A stretch of 64,000 bases of DNA, taken from positions 125,741,116 to 125,805,115 of the forward strand of contig NC_057797.1 in NCBI RefSeq assembly GCF_018294505.1, read 5' to 3'. Below are positions 12,978-25,500 of this stretch, one piece after another. Under the pieces are notes generated by a model. That model did not search any database and had not been told where the DNA came from. It worked only from the letters and a program-made list of their open reading frames with translations. The position numbers and the translations under genes are program-made. Positions within the stretch are counted from its first letter, which is position 1; each line of letters opens with the position of its first letter. Source of the DNA: Triticum aestivum. Lineage: Eukaryota; Streptophyta; Magnoliopsida; Poales; Poaceae.

Positions 12978-13938
12978 GATGTTCAAAGACGAACTGAAAA
13001 GAAAGACAACATGCCGGTTCAATTCAATGGTGATTTTAATAGTTAAGTGATGATGATGCAAATAAGTAATGGCGGCTTAATTAAGGGCTAATGTCATATA
13101 AGGAAAAGAAAGCCGGCACAGTAAGCCGCCATGACTGTAGATATTTGAAGAAAGCAAATTTAGCTACAAATTTAGCTAAGTGTTGAGACAAATAAGTTTC
13201 CTAAATTGCTTGGTATTATTCCAGATCAAGTGGTTATTCACAATCCAAAAAAATTCTAGACCTAAAAAGTTTGGTGCAGAGGAGTCTGTAAGTTCTAATG
13301 AGGTCTTTGAACCAGAGAAAGAGATCTGTGGATATCAAGAGTAGGCACAAAACCACTACCCCACAAGCATGCATATCTTTTTGGATCAAGAAGAACTGCA
13401 GTGGAAGAACTGCGAAGAACTACGATGAACCATGAAGAACACGCAGGAGCCTGGAAACCCTAATGCAGATCTGAGAAACGAAAGGAAGAACACTTACCGT
13501 CGCAGGTCTTCTGCGGAGGTCGCCGCCGTTTCTCTGGACCGATTCGAGTTGATGCAGCGGCCAAGGTCGACGAAGACGAAGGAGAAGCGCGACGGCGGTG
13601 AGGCTCGAGCAGCAGAAGGGTTGCGAGAGGAAGAAGACGGAGAGAGAGAGAAGAATGAGGAAGGCCGAAGCGTGCCTATTTATAAGGAAAATGTGAACAG
13701 ACGGGCGCGAAAATCGAGGGATAGCCGAATAATGGTTACCCAACTACACAGACGCCTCGATTCTCGGAAGACATTAAAGATGAAGATCCGTTGGGAGATG
13801 ACGTCATAAAAGTTTTTTGCGTTTTCAAGAGATGACATCATGGCGGGTTACAAGAACTTCTGCATGGATAAGAAGATGGATTTTGTTTAAGTGTTGAAGA
13901 TTGACAAAGAACGAAGTTCAAAGTCAACCTGGGCCTAA
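12978..13938. other. Spacer between the antisense gene and the 3' LTR
   Basis: This stretch should hold the promoter and leader of the antisense gene. A TATTTATA motif near 13677-13684 reads TATAAATA on -, followed by GC-rich sequence at 13500-13670. No conserved coding frame was seen. The tract before the LTR (CCTGGGCCTAA) is a poor match to the purine-rich PPT expected of this clade. Confidence 0.4.
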
Positions 13939-14473
13939 TGTTGGGGATATAACTATCAGTTATGACCCGCCCAGGAGGGGCCGGGTCAGCCCCAATGGCG
14001 GGTTACACAAGAAGCCCAGTAAACCTTAAAGACGATAGTTTGTCAAATCTTATAGAAGGCCCAAAGGCCTGGAGGCGGCTTAAGGCCCGGTATTGTGAAC
14101 CGCCGTATGTAAGGAAAGACTTGTAAAGAAAGGCATGTAAAAGAAGTCACCGAGCCGGACACGATTATGAGCCGGCCGGGACTCTGTAAACCACCAGGCG
14201 TCAACCCGTGTATATAAGGGGACGACCCGGTGGCGGCTTAGGGCAAGAAACAAGAGCTCGATAACCAAGCCGACGAGTTAAGCCTCTTGGTGATCGAACC
14301 CCCAGCAATACCAACACAACTAGACGTAGGCTTTTACCTTCATTGTAAGGGGTCGAACTAGTATAAAACCTCTCGTGTCCTTTGTCCCGATTAACCCCTT
14401 TAAGCTTCCTAGTTGCGATGGCCCTACGACTAAGTCCTTTCTCTAGGACATCTGTCGTGACAATTCCACGACA
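13939..14473 (+). repeat. 3' LTR of the Tat-type Gypsy element
   Basis: The 535-bp LTR begins TGTTGGGGATATAACT and ends CCACGACA, so it has TG...CA ends. A TATATAAGG promoter motif lies at about 14211-14219. The 5' LTR partner is absent, so the insertion cannot be dated from this copy. Confidence 0.8.
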
Positions 14474-15179
14474 CCCTGCGTCCGACATCCTCATCCATTG
14501 GCTCGGCACGGGCATGAGCATCCAGCGTTGCCTGGTTGCCCAAGGGGAGCTGGGGCCGGAGGAAAAGGGATGTGGCGTGCCTGACGACAAATCTGCAGTG
14601 GCACGGAGCATGATGGGCGCCGTGCTCGCCCACATTGCGTAGCCAGGTCATCAGGGGCGTCGCAGGGCTCAAGCTCCTGCCAATGTCCACCCGCGAACGT
14701 TGGATGGCAATGCGGAGCGCGAGCTCCTCGTCGTCCAGAGGCTCGTTGCCGAAGCCATCCTCCTTCGAGAGCTTGTCCCAGTCGATGGAATCAGACTCGC
14801 TGTCGAAGTGGCTATCGAAGACGGCCATGGTGGGGGGAGGGGGGGATGGGAAGGGGAGGAGTCGAAAAGTGGAAGCGATCAAGATTATGGACTTTGACTA
14901 GGGTTTCAGCCGGCGGTGGATTATTTGTGGGCTCATGGTGGCCCATAGTGGGCCATATTTGATGTGGCAAATGAGTCGAGGCCTTCCCATATCTACCTTA
15001 AATATGAGTTGGGTACTGAGGGTGTCGGACAGCCGAGACATTTGGGTTGAGTTTGCCAGGTCCAGTTGGATGACAACTTGTTGTCCGGAGAGTAACCGAT
15101 TTGTTATCCGGATAGTAACTGAGCAGACCGGTCAAACGTTTGGGGAGGATAATGGGGACTCTCGTTGTAGATGCTCTCG
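14474..15179 (-). mobile_element. PIF/Harbinger-like remnant
   Basis: The right end reads GTTGTAGATGCTCTC (about 15165-15179), which is the inverse of the GAGCATCTACAAC end typical of grass Harbinger elements. A GC-rich frame on - (14882 towards 14474) begins near an acidic segment, MAVFDSHFDSESDS (ATG at about 14828). It resembles the N-terminal exon of element-encoded proteins, but no catalytic domain is present. The left end was cut off by the Gypsy LTR, so the Gypsy element inserted into this one. Family assignment rests on the TIR only. Confidence 0.5.
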
Positions 15180-15316
15180 ACACAACATGCATCGCTAATA
15201 ATACAGTCAGAAATCTCACAATATTTAATTGCACATTTTTTAGACGATAGCAACTTTGCAAATTCATTGAAGTGTTATTCATCACGATAACAGGATTGTA
15301 ATTAACTTCTGACTTA

Positions 15317-15447
15317 TTGTGCCCGTTCAGAGGCCCTCCGCTCCACAACTCTGTCACGAGCGGAGTGGGCTGCAGTTCAAATTTCCAAAGCGATGGAATA
15401 GGTGCTCCGCCAGATTCGTGGAGCCGGTGGATTACCAAACAGGCCCA
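15317..15447. mobile_element. Short MITE-like element
   Basis: The ends are imperfectly inverted: GCCCGTTCAGAGGCCCTCCG at the left, and GGGCCTGTTTGGTAATCCACCGG read on the other strand at the right. It is about 130 bp, non-coding, and similar in style to common grass MITEs. No clear target duplication was found. It lies 3' of the FYVE-SYLF gene. Confidence 0.4.
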
Positions 15448-15788
15448 TCATATCGACGTTCCTACTCTTAAATTGTGTGTACTGAGTCTTACGAACACGA
15501 ACCTGTCAACATTTTAACACCTAAAACAAGCCAAATCAAGCAATTTTACGCCCTTCAAGTGCTAAAAGAGTGAAATATTTTAACAGCATCACACTGCAAT
15601 AATCAAGCCACGACGGCGGATAACATAGTGATCTCCTGACAATATTTACATGCGTGGACACATACTTGCAGTGAACCCACCCAATAAAAGCTGTACATTT
15701 TTTTCTGGGATATTTTCTCCCAAGGACTGTTCCTAGCATATTTTAGATATATGTACACCGCTGAATGCTGAGACTACAATGGCTAGAA

Positions 15789-18700
15789 CTAGCAAACCAT
15801 TTTTGAGAACAGATCATCGAGAGCCGAGTACAAGGGTTGCGCAGCTCTGGGCTTCTCCACCCTCCCAAACAGGATATCGGTCGTGGTCACGTAGGCGTCC
15901 CCATAGAAGCGCAGATTGGTGTCTGGTCTTGTTGTCACGACATTTCCTTCAAGGGAGACCCCAACAAAGGCACCTGTTTCAAGTTTTGAGATGAAGCTAT
16001 GAATCAGAAGGATACTGAGATACCTGTAATGAAGCCTACAAGATTCTTAACAGGGAAAGCCAAACATTGGAGACTGAATTTAATTGAAAAGGCATCCTTT
16101 GGCTAATGAGAAGACAGAATGTGTGCCTATGACCTTTTTTTCCTCCTTAAAAATGAGATTGTAAAGTAACTTTCAAACATTATTTTACATGACACAATAA
16201 ACACTCTTAAACTTGACAAATAACTTCAGAGGACAAGCTCAGTCCAAAGTTTAAAAACTTAAATTTGTTTTTTTTAGAGTTAAATACACTGGAGGTGCCT
16301 CAACTTGTCCTGGGCGGTCAGTTTGGTGCCTAAAGTTGCAAAATACATGAAACTAGTGCTTGAACTTGTCTAATCGTGCAAATATGGTGTCTCCTTAAAT
16401 ATCCAAACGTACGTCCAATCTGCATGACGTCCCAGCATGGCGGTGGCCCACCTATAAGTGGCTGAGAGTGGGAAAGTGTTGGGTACTCCGTGCATGAGGA
16501 ATTATTTTACAAAACCCCCCTTATATTTATTTTAATCACATAGGAAAGACGTGAAATACAGTGTATGCTAGCGAGAAATAAGATGAAAAAATCATCATGA
16601 AGGGGTTTAAAACCTCCTGGTCAACTACGGCTGATCTGTCCACTTGCCCAAAATATGTATTGTGTTCACCTCTTAGCTAGAAAGCTATGTGGACGCACGT
16701 ATCACTCTTTAATTTTCCTAATTCGTTATCTATCAGTTTCATTTTTATTTTTATCCAATTTCTTGTTTAGTTTCATGAGATGTAACTTTCCCATATAAAA
16801 AATACAATATGCAATTATTTTTTATTTTAAATATTTTTTCTTTTTTGTTATTGCATACTTTGAAGAGGTAGGCATTAACTTTTCAAAAATTTATGGGGAT
16901 TGAAATAGTTCTGCCTATATTAGAAATTATTGTGTAAATTTATGTATGTTCATTCTGGACCACAAGCACACACTATTATTGTTTATCTTCATTGTATTTC
17001 TAAAATACCTAATTATTAACAATTTTACAACGTTGTATTCTGTAAACTATTTAACATGCATTAAAAGGTATTTTGGTGAGCTTTTTAATACAATTATTCA
17101 AAAATGTTACAGAATAATTTTAATACACGTTCAACTCTTTTTAAATACACATTGCCAATTTTGTAATGCGAGACAAACATTTTTTAAATGCACATTCTAA
17201 TTTTTTAATACATGCTAAACATTTTTCAAATGCACTAACACTTTCTTTGAGTTTATGGCAGTCGTATTTTTTCTTACATTTTTTCTTGAACGAAAAAAAC
17301 AGTGTGAAAAATAAAAATAAAGAACTTGAAAAACTGAAATAAAGTTTGTGCGGGTCCATAGAAGTGCCATATATAAATAAGAATCGCTTGAAGAGGTACA
17401 TAGCAACCAAAGAGGATTTTTAGAGCATGGTGGCCACTGAGCACATTTTTTAAAGGCTAAAATCTGTCACTTAAAAGTTTCAAAAAGAGTTGATTGTTTT
17501 CACACAAAAATGTATGCATGTGCTCTAAGTGACTTTCAAATTTCATTTGAAATTATGTTATATTATATCCTGCAAAAAACAAGAGAACATCACGGCCAAA
17601 CAAAAAGCCAATTTTTGCATGTATTTGTCTTTTTTATCTCTCGCATACAAGCACATATATTAATGAAAATTCACAAGGATATATTACACTTCTATGTGTG
17701 CATGTACAAAAAATCAAAAACATTCAGAAATTTTTTAGCTATAAAAAATCCGTTTCTTTGAACTTCAAAAAAATAGGACACAACCCGTGCTCCAAAGTTA
17801 CTTTATGCATAGCGATGCAATATATGGAGTTCGACCTCAATATTTACTGAGCTATGTATGGCATGGTGGACAACCTTTGCGTACAATGCAATGTGTGACA
17901 ACGAGGGTTCGATCCTGTATCACATTTTTTTTTCCCTTTTCTAATTTCTAATTCATGAGATTTGCCTGCATGACTAATTATATGAGGGGGTCTTGTAAAA
18001 AAAATCCTCACGCTCGGGCCACCTAGCGCCTTCCAACTCTCAGCCACTGCCACGCTGGCACGCCACGCAGGCTGGACGTACGTCCGGATACAGATGGAGG
18101 CGCCGTATTTGCATGTCAGGACAAGTTCGAGCACCAGTTTCATGTATTTTGCAACTTTAGGCACTAAACTAACCGTGCAAGACAAGTTGAGGCACCTCCA
18201 GTGTATTTAACTCTTTTTTTACTTGATAACAGTGTTAAAATTGTGCTGATTTCCACCCATTTCAGTCATGTCTAATGCACATCTGAAACAACAGCAATAA
18301 TTCTCAGACGCGACTTTCTTATTACCTTTGCTGCAGCTATAAGTGTAGCATATCCCAGAACCTTTTTCACTTGCTCGAACATCTGCTTCAAGGGCTCTGC
18401 CAATTGGTCCTGCTGCCGCACTCAATCCTGCCCCAAGAGAAAGATGCATGCGGCTGCTGAATGCCTTGACAGCTTTAAGATCATGAAGCACAATTATAAA
18501 ATCTGTCAATTCTCCTCCAATCTGGAAAACACAAAGAAATGTCATTATCATGGTGAGATGATCTTAAGTAATGACATAGTGTAGTTCAGTGTCCAAATAA
18601 CAAGAGTGCTTCAACATAAACTTGTCTCTGATATCATGCCAATCTCATAAGCAAACAGGACATGATGCTTAATGCATTTCATGGAAATTATTCTGTGAAG

Positions 18701-19910
18701 ATCACAAGAATGAAATGAGTAACATGCATGTTCCTTTTGTCTGGTGAACATCACAAGAATTATATCACCAGCAGATAAGCTTAGGCGTTGCCCGTGGATT
18801 CAGAGAGAAGATTTTACTGGAGAAATACCTGCACTCCCCATCCCAATCCAACAGATAAAATCGCTGATGGCGCAGACCATGATCCATCTGATCGGCGAGC
18901 AACTACAAGACCAGTGCCCATTTTGTACGTAAGAACTGCACCTGCTTTGGCCACTGTGAGCACAGCAAGCCCCTTTGCTCCCTTGAGGATAGATGATGGT
19001 ATTGACTTCTCAGGATTTAATCTAGAAACCTACACATACCAAAACAGAAACACTTCTCAGCTCTGGAATACAAGTATATATCGGTTGGGTACAAAATTAA
19101 ACATACCTGGCAATATTTCCTCAGTGTGTTTGTTGCCTTGTATATTTCATACTCCATTGATAATCCAACAGGCAAATTCAACCAGCTCCTCGTACTTGTC
19201 CAATCCATGACGTCATGTTTGGCAGGCTGCATGGCATTACTGTTGTAGTTGATCAATAAGGCCTGGAGTGGATCAAGTCTATCGTAGCAAGCATCACACA
19301 CTCTCTGAGGATCACGCAGTCTGAACTTCATGGGCATCAAGCATCTTCCCTTGGAACATTCTTTGCAGAATATACCTCCACAGAAGCGGCAATGGTGCCT
19401 TCCACGAGTCAGAGCTGTGAAAGGACAGCTGCACTGCAGGCATACACTGGTAGAGCTATCCGGTAACCATTCCGGGGGATCTGCCTGAAGCACCTCCCTG
19501 TATGCACTGAACTGTAAAGCATTTGCCTCAAGTAGCGGCGGTGCACTCGGAACGCAAACAGATGAATGCAAATCACCATCCTTGCCAGCACCTAGAAATG
19601 ATACATCCATGCTGAAACTTTGCTGCCGTGATGCATCATCCCCAATCTTGCTTGGACGCGAAACAATTGCAGCAAGACCACCTAGAACGGTCTTCAGGTT
19701 GATAGTTGAGCTAGCTTGAGCTGTCGGAAAGGGATCTTCTCTTGAACCATATTCAGATGGAAAGTCTGGTTCCAGAGATGGCTCATAGAGATAGTCATAC
19801 ACTGGGTATGTGTTTTCTGGAGCTAGATCGGACATAGGAGCCGCCTGGCTGTGGTAGCTATCAATTTTGGAGAGGGATGAGTACGATGTCACTTCATTTG
19901 GGGTCTCCAT
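15789..19910 (-). CDS. FYVE zinc finger plus SYLF (Ysc84/DUF500) domain protein
   Basis: There are four coding exons: 19107-19910, 18829-19029, 18326-18521 and 15789-15973. All have GT-AG borders and consistent phase, giving 461 aa. The start is METPNEV; an upstream GTG is in frame but weaker, and a splice acceptor at about 19964 implies a 5' UTR intron. Residues 1-145 are acidic and low complexity. Residues 148-212 form a FYVE finger with eight cysteines (157, 160, 174, 177, 182, 185, 205, 208) and the PI3P-binding RGRHHCR motif. From about 256 to 455 is a SYLF domain (GAKGLAVLTVAKAG, GLGWG, GAGLSAAAGPIGRALEAD, FVGVSLEG). SYLF proteins of the Ysc84/SH3YL1 type bind phosphoinositides and actin-linked membranes. 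The plant protein is probably endosomal. The last intron (2.35 kb) holds a DNA transposon. The gene looks intact. Confidence 0.92.
16276..18214. mobile_element. Long-TIR DNA transposon (Mutator-like, non-autonomous) in the FYVE-SYLF intron
   Basis: The left end, AGAGTTAAATACACTGGAGG, is repeated inverted at the right end (18195-18214). The inverted similarity extends roughly 250 bp on each side, to about 16540 and 17955. The 1.4-kb core is AT-rich without a recognisable transposase. The flanks are T runs (8 T left, 6 T right), so the target duplication cannot be fixed. Long TIRs suggest a Mutator-like element. It sits wholly inside the last intron, at the 3' end of the gene. Confidence 0.75.
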
Positions 19911-20745
19911 GGGATCATGTAGATACAGCACTCATGTAGGTAATAAGCAATGACACAGAAAGACCTGATAAAACAGAGATGGAAACAAAGATCAATAAGG
20001 TGCAGATCCTTCAAAGTGTCGCTACTCTCTAGTTCATAATACAACATTATTATAACAAGCCCATTCTTTCACCCAATTCATTCTGTTTATTGTCTACTTC
20101 TAGCAAATATATCAAACTTTATAGTGTATACACGTATGTGAGATATTGCTAACAACTTTGAGTAGCCTTCTAATTGTGCAATGTATTCAGCATCACGCAT
20201 TGCAACAGAGCCACTAACAATCCGTGTAACTCTGTGCATCATGACTCCAAAACAAGAGGTGAAACCGCAGCTGCACTGCAGCAAAACACACCCAAAGTAA
20301 CTCCCAAAACGCGACCGCTTAACCACGCATGCCTAGCGTCCACGGGTAAGCAACTAAGCAAGCAATTGGGGGCAATTTCTGAAACCCTAGACGAAATAGA
20401 TGGGTCGATCAACGGAAAAATCAACCCTGCCTAGCCAGTAGAACAGCAACCGCGAACAAACACCACAGATCAATCAAAAAAATACTGCATGATCGCATCA
20501 AACGACTCGGCAAGCGTAAGGCAGCTAAGCTAAATCAATCGTCTCCACCCGTCCGCCCTAACGAATCGCCCCGCCGTAGAACGCGCGAGCCACGGAGGAG
20601 AATTGAGGGGAGCAGGCGGTACCGACCTATGGCCGCGCCGGATCGGAGGGCGGGGGCCGGGGGCGGGGGTTCGAGGCGGTCGTCGCGGGAGGACGTCGGG
20701 CGTGGGGATTGGGGTGGGTTTCTTCCGTTCGCCGGCGTGTGAAGG
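19911..20745 (-). promoter_or_regulatory. 5' UTR, leader intron and promoter area of the FYVE-SYLF gene
   Basis: The acceptor TTTTATCAG at about 19965 shows that a leader intron precedes the coding exon. The first exon is probably in the GC-rich block at 20610-20745; a possible donor (CATAG|GTCGGT) lies near 20623. No clear TATA box was seen, as is usual for GC-rich housekeeping-type plant promoters. The long frames seen in this block on both strands follow from its composition. Confidence 0.5.
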
Positions 20746-22299
20746 GGAAGAAGTTGAAGGAAGTGCCGATGCGGGCACGCCGCACGCGGCTGCCTCATCT
20801 GTACGTTATCGGGCTCGGGCTTGGGCTGGGTCCTGGTCAATCCGGTCCGACCTGGGTGGGCAGAGCCGTGACGGATTCGGTTTGCTTTTCGGACCCGCGG
20901 GGCCCACTTCAGGCCCAGGAAGGCAGGTGATGCGGGATGATGGGCCGGCCGGTTTTGCGCCCTCTCCTATCGTGCTGCCGTGTGACACCGGCCGCTCCGG
21001 CCTCCGGCGGCCGCGGCAGAAAGCGAAGCTCGACCGCTCGAGACTGGAGCGGCGCGACGGCGTGGCTCGCCCGGGTTCTTGTCGGCAGCCGCGGCTGCGA
21101 GCTGGCGGTGTGGAGGAGGAGGGCGGCCGGCGCCCGCGTCCGGGTCTTCCGTCTGCGCGCCTATCGCGTGTGAGTCCTCTGCTTAGCTTGTTGCTTCGGT
21201 TCCGTGGAAATATCGCTGAAATCTTCCGGGTTAGACCGAATGCCCAAATTATTTTATTGTCGGTCGTAGATTTTGATCTCGGGTGCCTCGAAATCGATCG
21301 CCCAGAACTACCGACCAGCGAGCTCTGAAGGTTGTCACGCGCCGCTCTTGCCAAAACCAAGAAATTATTATGTCTTGGACTAAAAAAAGAATCGGAATGG
21401 GAAGTATTCGATCTTATATTTCTTTGAATGGGAGTACTATTTATTTCTTGATTCTCCGGCTAGCATCATTACTTCCTTCTTCAATAGAAACTCTCTGTTT
21501 TGGCTCGGTTTAAACCCAAAAAAGGCTTCTGCCACACGAAACCTGCTACGGTTAGGAAATGAACAAAAGGTATCAAGAGGTCCCTCACCGTCATTTGCAA
21601 TGCAATTGCCCCCTATTTGTCAAGTACCCCTCTTCCTATATAGTTTAGGGAGTTAATGTAGCCCTATCCAGTATTTTAGTGGTAAGATTTATAGGAACGA
21701 AAAAATATGATTTTTTTCCTTTCATTTCATTAGGGTGCGAGGGGTTCTTATTCCACAAGAACGAAATTACCTTTTTCAATATACTACAGGTTTTTATTTA
21801 GAAAAGACAATATTTCATACTGAAGGATTTGGATCCATAACCACGAGTTCCAGTGCACTAAGGTCTTGTAGCCCTTGGCAACGAGGCCCTATCCAATAGT
21901 ATTCCTCATAGAAAATCCATTCTAAAAAAACAACTAAACAAACTTGGGGTTTGTGAGCCAAGGTAAGATTGAGGCGGAGGAGGATGGAGAGGTGCTAGCT
22001 TGGCAAGATAGGAAGTTCAATGTGTATGTAGACCTCATGTAGATTTGGTTTCACTGTTACCACCCTTTTCGAGATCTTATAGGATTAGCAAGATGTTCTA
22101 GTGTTAACTATAGAGAAATTTAATTAATGAAATATATCTAAAAAGAAAGGAAGCCATGTCTTTGTGAAAGTCTGAAGAAAAGGATTTTGAATCTTCCTTT
22201 TCCCTTTTCCCTCAGAAAAATGACTCAATCAAAATCCGGTCCTAATAAATGTTAATTGCACAGAATTTTGGGAAACTTGGGAGTAAAACAAAGACTATC
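20746..22299. other. Intergenic DNA between the two genes; AT-rich organelle-like patch
   Basis: 20746-21330 is GC-rich, with frames of no recognisable domain. From about 21360 to 21960 the composition switches to AT-rich with A/T homopolymers and a short frame (ATG at 21370) that has an organellar look. I could not identify it. The rest has no feature I can support. Confidence 0.35.
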
Positions 22300-22532
22300 T
22301 TATTCATTCATTCAAATACTGTATCCATGAGAAAGTACCAACAACACAGCATCCATCCAGTTCCCCTACCGCGACAACACGGGGACTCAACAGGAAAAAG
22401 TTCATCACTGAATCAAGAACGGTAACAAAGGACAAGCAAAGGCATAACACCCTCCGATCTGTGCTCCATCACTGAATCAAGAACGGTAAAGCGGAGCGCT
22501 CGCCCGCCATTTATTTCTCTGGTAAGGACAAA
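22300..22532 (-). other. 3' UTR of the sucrose synthase gene
   Basis: This is non-coding sequence after the TGA at 22533-22535. On - it contains GAATGAATGAATAAG near 22300-22314, a plausible polyadenylation signal region. The exact 3' end is not determined. Confidence 0.4.
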
Positions 22533-25500
22533 TCATTTGCCCGAGGTCTCGCCCTCAACAGCCAATGGGACAGTTTCAGCCTGCACACAACAAAGGCACA
22601 GAGAAATTAAGTCTCAAGACATGAACCGAGCTGAAATTATCAAGGTGGTCGAACGCAATGTCATGGCACATACCATTTTGCGGTACTTGAGGGCGTAGAG
22701 CATTTCAAGGTAGCGACGAGTCTCGCGCCTGTCGAGGTTGGAGACGTACTTCCAGAAACCATAGACACCAGAAAGGGTCATCAACCTCTCAGAGTACAGC
22801 TTCCAGGTGTACCTGCGTCAAGATCCCAGGGCATCAATCTCAGCTCAGTGCTGTTAAAAGAGTCAGAGCATGTGCATCAGATGGTAACATAGATAGGTAA
22901 CAGAGAATTGCATATATACTTCTCCTCGATGCGCTGGAGTCCTCCCTGCGAGATCTTGTTCCAGTGGCTCGGGTCTTCCTTGCACTTCCCAAAGAAGTCC
23001 ACAAGCAGTGCGGAGGCCTTGTCATTCTGGTAAGGATCGATGTGGTAGCCGGACACACCATTCACAATGATCTCAGCTGGACCACCATATGCAGTGGCGA
23101 ATGTTGGAAGGCCACATGTCATGGCCTCTATCACAGTAAGACCGAAAGCCTCATAGAAAGCAGGCTGAGCACAGGAAGCCAAACATGAAAAAAGAGCGTC
23201 AGAACTAGTAAATGTCGTGATTCAGTCATAGTGAGTTCCTAGGTTGACAGTGTCCTTCACCTGCACAAAGGCTCCCTTCATGTCGCAGATGTAGCGGTAG
23301 AGCTCACCATTGCGGACACGGTTCATCTGAGCAGAGATCCAGCGGATGTGTCCAATCAGGTTGTACTGTTCAATAAGATCAAACATCTTCTTGAACTCTG
23401 CCTGCTCCTCCTTGTCCTTGGACACCTTTCCATGGTCACCACAGACAACCACTAGGTTTACCAGCTCCTGTAGGCGAGGATTCCGCCCATACATTTCTAC
23501 CAGGCCAGTCATATTCTTGACACGGTCCAACCTAGCCATCGAGAAGATGATCGGCTTCTTCTTGTCCTTCAGCACAAATCTGGAGAGGTAGTCAAGTTAG
23601 ATAACCAGCACGGTAGGCAATCTATTTTATAAGTCAAGAGTTATATATGATTATACTTGTGCTCAGCATTCTCAATATCACTGAAGAGTAGCTCCTCAAT
23701 CTCAGTATGGAGGGAGGTAAGCCTCTTCTGCTGTTCAGTGTATGGGAAGTAGATGGACATGTCAGCACCAGGGGAGACGATGTTGAACTTGGGGTCGAAG
23801 ACATCAATACCATGGACAACACGATAGAGGCCAGGCATTGTGAATGCCATGTGCGACTCGTACTGCCCTACGGTGTCCTTGCTGAAAATTGAACGATAAA
23901 CATTAGATCAGTTTATCCTAGTTGCAAATGACCACGGCGGTGTTTCTGTGAAAGAGAGAATCTTACTTTCCGGCAATCTCTTGGAAAGTACTGGTGATGA
24001 TGAAGTCGGCATGGTTCATTGCAATCAGGTCGGCTGTAAACTGGCAGGAGAAGTGGTAGTGATCCTCGAATTTCTTCCAGTAAAGGTCGGAGTTGGGATA
24101 CTTGGTTTTCTCAAGTGCATGAGCAATGGTACACTGCACATGAGGAAATAAGAATTATGATAGGATACTACGGAGATGAGAATACATCTTGTACTGAGCA
24201 GAAGGGGTAGAATGCGTACATGGGTAACTCCCAACTTGTGAGCTAACAAACATGCGACTAGGTTGCCATCACTGTAGTTTCCAATGATCAGGTCAGGAGT
24301 GGCCTGCAGCTCTCCGGCGATCTCGTGTGCCACATCCTGAAAGCAACAGGAAAAAAATTATGGATTGCCATTCTAATGAAACGCTACAAACAACCTGCTG
24401 GAAAGTGAAATGCATACATCAGTGTAAGCTTCCAGGTAAGGCCAGACTTCAAAACGCGAGATCCATTTGCGAACAATACCATCTTCTGTTTTGAATGGCA
24501 CACGCAGGATGTGGGTGTGCTCGGTGCCAAGGACCTTCTCGAGGCGCTGGCCACAGGTGGTGCCATGTGCATCAGGGAGCAACCTGGTGACCTATGTAAG
24601 GCCAAAGAGACCTCATTAGGAATCAATTATAAGTTTATAACAGAGAGCTCATATTCGATCATGTTGGGTACTAAACTTACAATTAGAATCTTTGGTGTAA
24701 TGTCGAGACCTTGCTGCTTGATTCTCAACAGCATCTCATTCTCCATAGCACGGACTTGGTCCAAAATGTAAACAACCTATGGGTTGCCATGACATAAGAT
24801 AATTGGTGATAACAAAGATTTCATAGTGTTCATTTTATCAAGAGGAAATATGTCAAACTGTCAAAAATGATGTAGGGGATTCTACCTGTCCACCAGTATC
24901 AGGGTACCCCAAGACATTGGCCTGAGCAAAGTAACCATGAGGAGAGAGGATAACGACATTGAACACCATTGGGATTGTCCCGAGGAACTTCTCCAAGGAG
25001 GATGGATCAGGGGCCTCGAGAAGGTCCAAGAGAAGGTGGATAGTCTCGCTCGCACGCTGAGCACAGTCGCCCCAACCTTTCTCCAAACCAAGTTCCTGGA
25101 ACCTGAATTATGCAACGATTTTAGTTCTTTGTTGAGAACAATAAGGATTTCAGTGATCATGTGTATGATGATTATATACAGTACCGGTGGTGGAACTCTG
25201 AGTAAGGGGTGTCAGCTGGAAGGCCTGACAGATGTGTCTCTGCCTTCCTGAGTGCACCTTGGAGGGTACCGAGACTGCGAATCCTGTCGTTCAACATCAT
25301 GGTCTGAAGAAAGAAAGAAAATATTACATGCTCGTCATGATTAAGCAGCAGGTATGGTAGTTCCAGTTTAAACTTTCAGTTGGCTCATAGATAGCAATCA
25401 GGCTTTTGCACTTACTTAAAGAATTTGTTCTAAAACTTTTTTTACATACAAAATGCACATATCATCAGGGCAAATGCCTGACACATTAAGTAAGATCGTG

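Larger units (their letters stand above)
5108..14473 (+). mobile_element. 5'-truncated Tat-type Gypsy retrotransposon
   Basis: The order is RT, RNase H, a second RNase H and integrase on + (5110-8235), a spacer with repeats (8236-9450), an antisense gene on - (9454-12977), and the 3' LTR (13939-14473). A second RNase H domain plus an antisense ORF is known from the Tat clade (Ogre, Retand and Grande relatives). The 5' LTR, gag and protease are missing: the left boundary is the end of the 4-kb LTR-like block. The element is non-autonomous because of the truncation, an altered RT active site and several stops or frameshifts. After the 3' LTR comes CCCTG (14474-14478); its partner copy is lost with the 5' end. 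Confidence 0.85.

Noticed and set aside
16260..18230. A defined 9-bp target duplication for the Mutator-like element
   Set aside because: Both flanks are T runs of different length, so no specific duplication can be claimed.
20530..21328. 241-codon + frame and overlapping - frames near the FYVE-SYLF promoter
   Set aside because: They are GC-driven, with no recognisable domain, and overlap the inferred promoter and first exon of the - strand gene.
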